Of a stretch of 10,823 nt of DNA, positions 1-6,682 are shown in pieces. Both the position numbers and the translations under genes were made by a program. Below the pieces are notes generated by a model. It saw nothing but the letters and a program-made list of their open reading frames with translations. It ran no database searches and was not told the origin of the DNA. This stretch comes from Thermoanaerobaculia bacterium. GTDB taxonomy: Bacteria > Acidobacteriota > Thermoanaerobaculia > Multivoradales > JAHEKO01. Position 1 is the stretch's first letter; each line of letters begins with the position of its first letter. The DNA lies in the NCBI GenBank assembly GCA_029287645.1, contig JARFQS010000106.1, forward strand, positions 1 to 10,823, in the 5' to 3' direction.

Positions 1-369
1 TGGCTACCCTTGAAGATGCACGGTGTGTCGGTCTTCCGGGAGGCGCTAGATGAGAAGTTGGACCTCGCCGCCTGGGCTTGTGAGGAGCTGCGTGCGATCG
101 AGCCGATGGAGATCGTCGCCGAGCCACAGCTCTCGATTCTCGCCTTCCGCCTCGAGCCGCCAGGTATGGACGACGAAGCGACCGATCAGCTGAACCGCGA
201 GCTGCTGCGACGCATCAACGACCGCCAGAGGGTCTTTCTCACCGCCACCAACCTGGAGGGTCGGTACGTCATCCGGATCTGTGTGCTGAGCTTCCGAACG
301 CATCTCGACCGGATGCGTCAGGCACTGGAGGACATTCGCGAGGCGGTGAGCGAAGTCCTCTCCTCGTAG
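1..369 (+). CDS. PLP-dependent (group II) decarboxylase, C-terminal fragment
   Basis: This is the 3' end of a gene that begins before the window. The reading frame is open from base 1 (W-L-P-L-K-M-H-G-V) and stops at TAG 367-369. The 'WLPLKMHGVSVFREALDEKL' stretch followed by a small alpha/beta domain ('LSILAFRL', 'RRINDRQRVFLTATNLEGRYVIRICVLSFRTH') matches the C-terminal lobe of pyridoxal-phosphate decarboxylases of the aromatic-L-amino-acid/tyrosine/glutamate decarboxylase family. These enzymes remove CO2 from amino acids to make amines. The PLP lysine lies upstream of the window and cannot be checked, so the substrate cannot be stated. An internal TTG at 10-12 or ATG at 16-18 could be miscalled as a start, but family homology continues upstream of both. 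The gene converges on the small secreted-protein gene at 395 with a 25-bp gap and no clear terminator hairpin. Confidence 0.85.
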   Translation, partial: WLPLKMHGVSVFREALDEKLDLAAWACEELRAIEPMEIVAEPQLSILAFRLEPPGMDDEATDQLNRELLRRINDRQRVFLTATNLEGRYVIRICVLSFRTHLDRMRQALEDIREAVSEVLSS

Positions 370-394
370 CTGCCCCCTGCCGCCTCAACGACGT

Positions 395-892
395 CTACTC
401 GACGCGAAGCTCGACGCCCCCGTCCTTCTTGACGCTGAATCGGAGGCCGTCGGCCTTCTCGAGCTCCTTGGCGGCGACCTTGTTGCCGAGCATGCACTCG
501 GCGAGGATCCAGGGCATCGAGACGTGGGTCGGGTCCTCATCCTCACCGACAATCTCCAGATCCAACTGGTCCTTGCGTCGATGGGCCTTGATGATCTCGC
601 CGTCTTCCTTCTCGAGCGTGTAGCGGGAGCCCTTCCCTTTCTGGCTCAGGTACTCGAGCATCTCCCGGGTGTCGGACTCGATGTCTCCCTCACACTCGAG
701 ATCTTCGTCGATCATGCCTTCGAGGACCCCTGAAACAAGGTCGGTGGTCAGAGAGATCGAGGCCTTGCTGCCATCGGAGTCTTCGATGTCGATGGTAATC
801 GTGTCCTTCTTCTCCTTGGCCAGCACCGGAGCTACCACCAACACGAGAATCGCCAGAACGGCGCAGGTCTTCATCAGGTTGTGTGTCCACAT
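395..892 (-). CDS. Small secreted acidic protein, unknown function
   Basis: This 165-residue protein has a clear N-terminal signal peptide: a short polar start with a lysine (MWTHNLMK), a hydrophobic core (residues 10-22) and an 'APVLA' cleavage site before K26. The mature part is very acidic and polar, predicted mixed alpha/beta, with only two cysteines (C67 and C133) that could form a disulfide after export. The start at 892 is supported by an AAGGAGG-like Shine-Dalgarno on the minus strand (complement of 901-907) with an 8-nt spacer. An in-frame ATG at 874 would also keep the signal peptide but has no such site. I do not recognise a family. It is divergent from the multihaem cytochrome at 1070 and shares a 177-bp intergenic region, so the two may be co-regulated; a role next to the cytochrome is only a guess. 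Confidence 0.8.
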   Translation of the reverse strand: MWTHNLMKTCAVLAILVLVVAPVLAKEKKDTITIDIEDSDGSKASISLTTDLVSGVLEGMIDEDLECEGDIESDTREMLEYLSQKGKGSRYTLEKEDGEIIKAHRRKDQLDLEIVGEDEDPTHVSMPWILAECMLGNKVAAKELEKADGLRFSVKKDGGVELRVE

Positions 893-900
893 GCGAAATT

Positions 901-907
901 CCTCCTT
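901..907 (-). promoter_or_regulatory. Ribosome-binding site of the 395-892 gene
   Basis: The minus strand reads GAAGGAGG followed by an 8-nt spacer and ATG at 892. This near-perfect Shine-Dalgarno decides for the upstream ATG rather than the internal ATG at 874. Confidence 0.7.
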
Positions 908-971
908 CTCTTCGACACTACTGATTCCCCTGGAGGAAAGTTTCGGTCGGACTCGTCCATGAAGAGGGAAG

Positions 972-986
972 AGGTCTCAGTGACCT
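972..986. promoter_or_regulatory. Possible operator palindrome AGGTC-N5-GACCT
   Basis: A perfect 5-bp inverted repeat with a 5-bp spacer (AGGTC tcagt GACCT) lies in the divergent intergenic region 893-1069. It abuts and overlaps by one base the candidate -35 box of the cytochrome gene. Geometry and position fit a dimeric regulator site, but the arms are short and one such palindrome can arise by chance. Confidence 0.25.
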
Positions 987-1012
987 TGTCCACAGTCCCT
1001 GCCATGTATAGA
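986..1012 (+). promoter_or_regulatory. Candidate sigma70-like promoter for the multihaem cytochrome
   Basis: TTGTCC at 986-991 is a 4/6 match to the -35 consensus. TATAGA at 1007-1012 follows after a 15-bp spacer, and an overlapping TAGATA at 1009 gives 17 bp. This is an AT-rich island in an otherwise GC-rich intergenic region, about 55-60 bp upstream of the ATG at 1070. The rest of 893-1069 shows no other strong element. The call is weak because acidobacterial promoter consensus is poorly known and the spacing is ambiguous. Confidence 0.3.
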
Positions 1013-1069
1013 TAAGATACTCCCACCAGTATCCACGCAGTACGGGTCAGCATACAGAAGGGAGATGCC

Positions 1070-3085
1070 ATGAGACCTCGGAATCTCATATTCGGATTGT
1101 CCGCTCTACTGCTCGTCGCAAGCCTCGCCGGCAGAGTCGTCGATTCCGTCGAGGCTGGCGGTGGCGACTGGACTCTCGTGGGCTGGAATGACCTGGGAAT
1201 GCACTGCATGGATGCCGACTACGCGGTGTTCTCCATTCTGCCGCCCTTCAATACCATCCAGGCCCACCTGATGGACGAAAACGGGGATCTGGTGACCAGC
1301 CCAGCGGGCGTCTCGGTGACCTATGAGGGAATTGCCGACCCACAAGGCTCGATCAATGTCACCTCGGCCAGTAAGACCAATTTCTGGGACCACGCCCAGG
1401 ATCTCTTTGGTGCTGCCCTGCCCGTCGACGAAGGCTTGGCTGGCAACACCATGCCTGGGGCTGCCAACACGCCGCAGTCCATGCAATGGGAGGCGACCCA
1501 TGACTGGTTCGTCGGCGAGGGCATCCCGATCACCCCTTACGACGACGATGCGAAGAAGAACTACTACCCCATGATGCGCCTCGTGGCACGCGCTGCCGGT
1601 GGGCAGTTGCTGGCGGAGACGGCGATCGTGCTGCCGGTCTCCGATGAGATGGATTGTTCGGCCTGTCATGCCTCCGGCTCGCCCGACGATGCAGAACCCT
1701 TCGGCGGCTGGATCTGGGACGCGGATGCGGAGCGCGACTACCGGCTCAATATTCTCCTGCTCCACGACGACTATCGAGGCAACTCCACAACGTACGCCGA
1801 CGCCCTCGCCACCATGGGCTACAACAGCGGCGGTCTCTATCCCACGGTCGTCACCGACGGTACCTCCGTGCTGTGCGCCGGCTGTCACGGCTCGAACGCC
1901 CTGCCGGGAACCGGTATCGCAGGGATTCCACCGCTGACCAACGCTGTGCACGACCTCCACGCTTTCGTTATCGACCCAACCAACCAAATGACACTCAATT
2001 CGAGCGACAACCGTACAGCCTGCTACCGCTGCCACCCGGGCAGCGAGACCCGGTGCCTGCGAGGCGCCATGGGCAAGGCGGTCGCCGACGACGGCACGCT
2101 CGCCATGCAGTGCCAGGGATGCCACGGCAACATGCTTGCCGTCGGCGATCAGAATCGGATCGGCTGGCTCGACCAGCCCAATTGCCAGAGTTGCCACACG
2201 GGTACCGCTACCGACAATAACGGCCAGATTCGCTACGAATCGGTGTTCGAGCCCAGCGGGGACGTCCGCCAGGCCGTGAACCAGACCTTTGCAACGGATT
2301 CCGACGTTCCGGCAGCTGGGTTCTCGCTCTACCGCTTCTCCTTCGGCCATGGCGGCCTCTCCTGCCTCGCCTGCCACGGTTCGACGCACGCCATCTACCC
2401 GGCCTCGCACCCCAACGACAATATCCAGAACCAGGATCTCCAGGGTCACGAGGGCACATTGGCGGAATGCACCGCCTGCCACGCCGCGAGTCCGAATACC
2501 GTGACCGGAGGTCCCCACGGCCTTCACCCGATCGGCCAGAGCTGGATCGAGGGTCACAAACAGGCGGCGGATCACGACACCACCCCCTGCCAGGACTGCC
2601 ACGGCACCGACTACAAGGGCACCGTGCTCTCCTACTCGCAGGCCGACTGGATCGCCGACGCCGACGACTTCGGGGACAAGCACTTCTGGCGGGGCTTCCG
2701 GATCGGCTGCTATGCCTGCCACAACGGACCCGACAGTGAGGCGCCGAGCCCCAACCATCCGGCTGTGGTTCAGAACGCCTCGGCGGATGCCGATAACGGG
2801 GTTCCAGTGGAGATCCCCCTGGTGGCCACCGACCAGGACGGTAACCCGATGACCTTGCGCATCGTCTCGCAGCCCGCCAACGGCACAGTGGCCCTGAGCG
2901 GTACGACCGCTACCTATTACCCGTTCGACGGCTTCAGCGGCGTCGACACCTTCACGTTCGCCGCTTGGGACGGCTGGACCGACTCGAACCTGGGATCCGT
3001 GATGGTGACGGTCGTGGACGCCAGGATCTTCACCGACGGCTTCGAGTCCGGCAATCTCTCCGCCTGGTCCAGCAGCGTGCCCTGA
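1070..3085 (+). CDS. Secreted nine-haem c-type cytochrome with C-terminal Ig-like domain
   Basis: This 671-residue exported protein has a signal peptide at residues 1-29 (hydrophobic core FGLSALLLVASLAG, likely cleavage after SVEA). A conserved 'GWNDLGMHCMD' block at about 38-48 is, as I recall, typical of a family of environmental multihaem cytochromes. Nine CXXCH motifs start at residues 196, 269, 318, 348, 372, 432, 467, 507 and 547, each expected to bind a covalent haem c. Many extra histidines could be distal ligands. Residues ~565-650 form a bacterial Ig/cadherin-like domain (Big_9 type: 'DADNGVPVEIPL', 'TDQDGNPM', 'YYPFDGFSGVDTFTF'), and the last residues carry the tail 'DGFESGNLSAWSSSVP'. 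No membrane anchor is seen, so it probably acts in the periplasm or on the cell surface as an electron-transfer protein. Start: ATG at 1070 with AAGGGAG at 1058-1064 and a 5-nt spacer. It converges on the kinase gene with a 9-bp gap. The electron partner and haem potentials are unknown. Confidence 0.9.
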   Translation: MRPRNLIFGLSALLLVASLAGRVVDSVEAGGGDWTLVGWNDLGMHCMDADYAVFSILPPFNTIQAHLMDENGDLVTSPAGVSVTYEGIADPQGSINVTSASKTNFWDHAQDLFGAALPVDEGLAGNTMPGAANTPQSMQWEATHDWFVGEGIPITPYDDDAKKNYYPMMRLVARAAGGQLLAETAIVLPVSDEMDCSACHASGSPDDAEPFGGWIWDADAERDYRLNILLLHDDYRGNSTTYADALATMGYNSGGLYPTVVTDGTSVLCAGCHGSNALPGTGIAGIPPLTNAVHDLHAFVIDPTNQMTLNSSDNRTACYRCHPGSETRCLRGAMGKAVADDGTLAMQCQGCHGNMLAVGDQNRIGWLDQPNCQSCHTGTATDNNGQIRYESVFEPSGDVRQAVNQTFATDSDVPAAGFSLYRFSFGHGGLSCLACHGSTHAIYPASHPNDNIQNQDLQGHEGTLAECTACHAASPNTVTGGPHGLHPIGQSWIEGHKQAADHDTTPCQDCHGTDYKGTVLSYSQADWIADADDFGDKHFWRGFRIGCYACHNGPDSEAPSPNHPAVVQNASADADNGVPVEIPLVATDQDGNPMTLRIVSQPANGTVALSGTTATYYPFDGFSGVDTFTFAAWDGWTDSNLGSVMVTVVDARIFTDGFESGNLSAWSSSVP

Positions 3086-3094
3086 AGCCCGGTA

Positions 3095-5746
3095 CTAGCG
3101 GAAGTCGTCGATCAGGACGATGTCGCGGACGCGGCGGCCCTGAGCGATCAGGAGGGTCGAGCCGTCGGGCGAGACATCAAAGTGGAAGATCTCCCCCTCG
3201 CTGAAGTCGGTCAGTTGCCGCGGCTCACCTCCGTCGAGGGGCATCAGAAAGAGGTTTGTGACGCCATCTATGGTCTCGGCGTGGAACAGGCTACCCCCGT
3301 CGGCGCTCCACGGCGACTCGAGCTCGGAGTGGAAATCGTGGGTCTCCACAATCTCGCTGCCGTCGGGAGTGAGAATCCCCGTCTTCCAGAGACTGTCCCC
3401 TTCACCCCGGAAGTGTAGGGCCATGCGGCTCCCGTCGGGCGACCATGATGGGGAATGGCTGAATTCGGTAGGCACTGCTGTCGTCTCGCCGGTAGCGAGA
3501 GATCGCCGCAACATCCTGAAATCGCCCTCGAGAATCCCGTCGAAGAACAACCATTCGCCATCGGGTGAGATCGCCGGACGACCGCCGATCGTGGCGTCGG
3601 GTATGAGGTCCTCGAGTCCGGTACCGTCCAAGCGGATCGACCAGACGCTCAACCGGTCTCCATCCAACGAATCGAAGACGACCCTCTCGCCATCGGGGTG
3701 CAACCACGGCTCCTCCTGAGCGACACCCTGCACCGTAAGGCGCCGGGCATCGCTGCCGTCCGTGCTCATCATCCAGAGGTGCTTCTCCGTTCCCTCGTCG
3801 GCCACATAGATGATCCTGCCGTCCTGGGTCCAGAGCACACCGTCCGCGCCGTCCGCGGTGCCAGTGGTGGTCTCGACTTGTCGTCGCGGGCTCGACCCGT
3901 CAATCGGCTGAACCCAGATCGACGAGTGGCGATTGCCCAGTACGGCCGCCATCCGCTTGCCGTCGGCAGCGAGGCTCACTCCCTGATAGGAATTCAGATC
4001 GTTGGTGATCCGATGGACCTCACCGGATGGATACCGCATCTCGAAGAGCTGCCAGCCGCTGTAGCCATCCTCGAGGGCAATCAAGACCAGGCCCGAGCCA
4101 TCGGGGAGCCAGGCGAGCTCCCATAGCCCTCTCCACGCGCGCTCCGTGATGAGCTGCAGATCGCCTCCCTCTACCGGGACGCCCACCAGCCGTGACCTGA
4201 AATCCCTTGCGTCGCCCTGAGCGACGACCAACAACTCTTCCTTCGGTGACCAGACAGGAGTCCCCATAAAGACTCTGGGCATCTCCAAGGACGTCACCCG
4301 CCTGGCATCACTGCCGTCCAGCCCCGAAACCCAGAGCTCGCTGCCATAACCTCCGCCGAGGCCCTTGAGATAAACGACTCTCGAGCCGTCCGGCGAGAAG
4401 CTGACCCCGGTGGCGATGTCTCCTAGCAGCTTACGGGGTGCTCCACCCAGGGTGGGTACCTGATACAGCTCACCCGGGGCGTCGAACTCCGGTTGTGCGA
4501 CGTAGTAGACATAGTCTCCATCGTTCGAGAAGCGGACATCGCTGTACCAGGTGATGCCGGCACCGACGATCTCGACATCGCTACCCGTGGCAACCTGTTT
4601 GACCCGCAGGGTCCTCTCCTTGCCCTGGTCGTCCGCGTAGGCCACGTACTTGCCATCCGGAGAGATGGCGACGAGCGAGGCGTTGCCGGTGCTCGTCAAG
4701 GGCCGGATCTGCATCGACTCGAAACTCGAAGACCTGCGCGCTACCGGTGCCTCCTCGCGGCCCTTCAGACTCCACAGCCCGAAGCCGAGCCCTAACGCGC
4801 CTACGATCAGGGCACCGGCGACAACCAGTCTCTTCCAGCCACTGTCCGCGGCAGCCGGCAGGCCTGCCTGCCCTACGGGTGTTACTTCTCCGGTGGCGAC
4901 TTCCTCCTCCAGCTCCTCGAGCTCGTTACGAAGGTCCAGAGCTGACTGATACCGCCGATCGGGCTCCTTCTGCAGACAGCGGCGGACGATGCGACCAAGC
5001 TGGCGAGGGAGACGCGTATTGAGATCGGTGACCGAGGTCGGCGTGTCCCGCAGGATCGAGGACAGGACCGACAGGCTGGTGTCGCCGCCGAAGGGGCGCT
5101 GGCCTGTAGCCATCTCGTAGAGGATGATGCCCAGAGAGAAGATGTCGCTTCGGTGGTCGACGGGTTTGCCCTCGGCCTGCTCTGGAGACATGTAGGCAAC
5201 GGTCCCGAGGACTTTGCCCTCCTGGGTCACCGACTGGGTCGGTGCCTCGGCGGGCCCCTCCTCGCCGCTGGCGGTTTCGGCTAGCTTGGCGAGGCCGAAA
5301 TCCAGCACCCGAAGGCGACCATCGTCGCCCATCATGATGTTGTCGGGCTTGAGATCCCGGTGGGTGACACCGTTCTGGTGCGCTGTGCTGACGGCGTCAG
5401 CCAGAGGTGTCGCGAAATCGAAGAATCGGGTCAGTGCGAGGCCTCCCTCGGGAATCAGCTCCGAGAGGGACTTGCCATGCACCATCTCCATGGTGAGGAA
5501 GTGGGTTCCATCCGCCTCTTCGACCGAGTGGATGGTGACGATATTGGGATGATTCAGGGAGGCGACGGCCTTGGCTTCGCGCTCGAAGCGGGCCCGGCGC
5601 TCGCCGTCTCCGGCCAGCTCGGCCGGCAGGATCTTCAGCGCCACCTGGCGGTCGAGCTTGGTGTCCTCGGCCAGATAGACCTCGCCCATGCCACCCTTGC
5701 CCAGCAGTTGGACGATCCGATAGTGACCCAGGGTCTCGCCAATCAC
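3095..5746 (-). CDS. Transmembrane Ser/Thr protein kinase with C-terminal PD40/TolB-type propeller repeats
   Basis: This is an 883-residue PknB-like (Hanks-type) kinase. Residues 8-275 form the kinase domain with all key motifs: glycine loop GKGGMGEV (16-23), ATP lysine K38 in VALKI, alpha-C glutamate near E57, catalytic HRDLKPDN (129-136), DFG (149-151) and 'MSPEQ' (186-190). It should therefore be active. A charged linker is followed by one membrane helix (about 307-327). The remainder, expected outside the cytoplasm, holds twelve 'S-P-D-G'-like repeats (for example ISPDGKYVAY at 361, FSPDGSRVVY, WSPDGSRMAL, VSPDGSTLLI), enough for two six-bladed propellers. Known PD40/TolB repeats bind proteins or ligands, so this is probably a sensor domain. 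Start: GTG at 5746, supported by AGGAGG on the minus strand (about 5754-5759). It is the last gene of the minus-strand cluster, 54 bp after the preceding gene. Targets are unknown. Confidence 0.93.
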   Translation of the reverse strand: MIGETLGHYRIVQLLGKGGMGEVYLAEDTKLDRQVALKILPAELAGDGERRARFEREAKAVASLNHPNIVTIHSVEEADGTHFLTMEMVHGKSLSELIPEGGLALTRFFDFATPLADAVSTAHQNGVTHRDLKPDNIMMGDDGRLRVLDFGLAKLAETASGEEGPAEAPTQSVTQEGKVLGTVAYMSPEQAEGKPVDHRSDIFSLGIILYEMATGQRPFGGDTSLSVLSSILRDTPTSVTDLNTRLPRQLGRIVRRCLQKEPDRRYQSALDLRNELEELEEEVATGEVTPVGQAGLPAAADSGWKRLVVAGALIVGALGLGFGLWSLKGREEAPVARRSSSFESMQIRPLTSTGNASLVAISPDGKYVAYADDQGKERTLRVKQVATGSDVEIVGAGITWYSDVRFSNDGDYVYYVAQPEFDAPGELYQVPTLGGAPRKLLGDIATGVSFSPDGSRVVYLKGLGGGYGSELWVSGLDGSDARRVTSLEMPRVFMGTPVWSPKEELLVVAQGDARDFRSRLVGVPVEGGDLQLITERAWRGLWELAWLPDGSGLVLIALEDGYSGWQLFEMRYPSGEVHRITNDLNSYQGVSLAADGKRMAAVLGNRHSSIWVQPIDGSSPRRQVETTTGTADGADGVLWTQDGRIIYVADEGTEKHLWMMSTDGSDARRLTVQGVAQEEPWLHPDGERVVFDSLDGDRLSVWSIRLDGTGLEDLIPDATIGGRPAISPDGEWLFFDGILEGDFRMLRRSLATGETTAVPTEFSHSPSWSPDGSRMALHFRGEGDSLWKTGILTPDGSEIVETHDFHSELESPWSADGGSLFHAETIDGVTNLFLMPLDGGEPRQLTDFSEGEIFHFDVSPDGSTLLIAQGRRVRDIVLIDDFR

Positions 5747-5800
5747 GATGCCCCCTCCTGCGGTTCTTTGTCGTCTACCAAGATAACAGAGCTTTGAGCG

Positions 5801-6658
5801 TCAGGGCAGCTCGATCGAGAGACGGCTCATGACGCGGCGCTGGCCACGATCCTTGAAGGAGTGATCGAAATCCAACTCGAGAAGCCCTATCGGGACGCCT
5901 GCCTGCCGATTCACTTGGATCTGCAGTCGCTCCACGAAGGTGTCGAGCTCCAGGCGACCGAACAGGATGTCGTCGATCTCCACCCGTGTCACCTTGTCGA
6001 AGTACTCGAGGTGTCGGCTATCGCTAACCGTGCCAATCACCACTGAACCGTCGGAGACCACACTGGCCTGCCCGTCCACGCTCGGCTTCACCTCACGGGT
6101 TACCTTCTCGCCCGCAGCGGTGAGCTCGATGCGTGTTCCCGCTTGCGACGGTAGGAGATAGTAGAGACCGTAGAGCAATACCTCGAGTCGATCTCCCTTG
6201 CGTCGAAACACCGCCTCCATGAAGAGAGGCTCGTTGGAACCAGCTGGGTTCAGAACCTGGTAGTCGCCCCCTTCGAACCTCACCCGCAGCGCTGCGCCCT
6301 TGGAATGCACGAGCACTCGTTCGATCTGGTGCTCTTCCGGATCGAGCTGTGGGTAGATCAGGGGCGCCGTGGAGCCCCAGAACGCTCCTTCCAATCGCCT
6401 ACCGCCGAGGATCGGCGTGACACCGACCAGGTGCTGTTTGTCCGCAGGTCCGTCGTAGTCGATCTCCAGGACCACCTCCTTCCCGGAGTCTAGACGGGCC
6501 AGAATTCGATAGGCCTCGGGCTCGTGCTCCAGTGTCCAGGAAGCGTTGTCACTCCTGAGAATGTCGACCTCGACCGAACTCGATGCAGCCACGAGACCAC
6601 CGACCAGGCACATCTGGAGCAGCGCCAGGCAGGTCTTCACTCTCTGCAATTGCGTCAC
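5801..6658 (-). CDS. Exported beta-rich protein, unknown function
   Basis: This protein of up to 285 residues has an N-terminal signal peptide (VKTCLALLQMCLVGGLVAAS, cleavage probable near residue 25). The mature part alternates hydrophobic and polar residues in strand-like runs (VVLEIDYD, AALRVRFEGG, RLEVLLYGLYYLL, LQIQVNRQ, GLLELDFDHSF), suggesting an all-beta fold such as a sandwich. No cysteines remain after the signal peptide, and no catalytic motif or lipobox is evident. I do not recognise a family. The start is uncertain: GTG at 6658 has no good ribosome-binding site, and GTG at 6640 (residue 7) also keeps the signal peptide. It follows the Rieske-ThDP gene by 24 bp and precedes the kinase gene by 54 bp, consistent with one operon. 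A possible link is that it acts outside the cytoplasm, where the kinase's propeller domain also resides; this is inference from topology only. Confidence 0.78.
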   Translation of the reverse strand: MTQLQRVKTCLALLQMCLVGGLVAASSSVEVDILRSDNASWTLEHEPEAYRILARLDSGKEVVLEIDYDGPADKQHLVGVTPILGGRRLEGAFWGSTAPLIYPQLDPEEHQIERVLVHSKGAALRVRFEGGDYQVLNPAGSNEPLFMEAVFRRKGDRLEVLLYGLYYLLPSQAGTRIELTAAGEKVTREVKPSVDGQASVVSDGSVVIGTVSDSRHLEYFDKVTRVEIDDILFGRLELDTFVERLQIQVNRQAGVPIGLLELDFDHSFKDRGQRRVMSRLSIELP

Positions 6659-6682
6659 GGATCGGATCTCGGGAGAAGTGGG

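Noticed and set aside
1106..2758. A 550-codon open frame antisense to the multihaem cytochrome
   Set aside because: It has no recognisable domain and a composition typical of a GC-rich antisense shadow (Val/Gly/Arg/His rich). The opposite strand has a signal peptide and nine haem motifs, which cannot be accidental.
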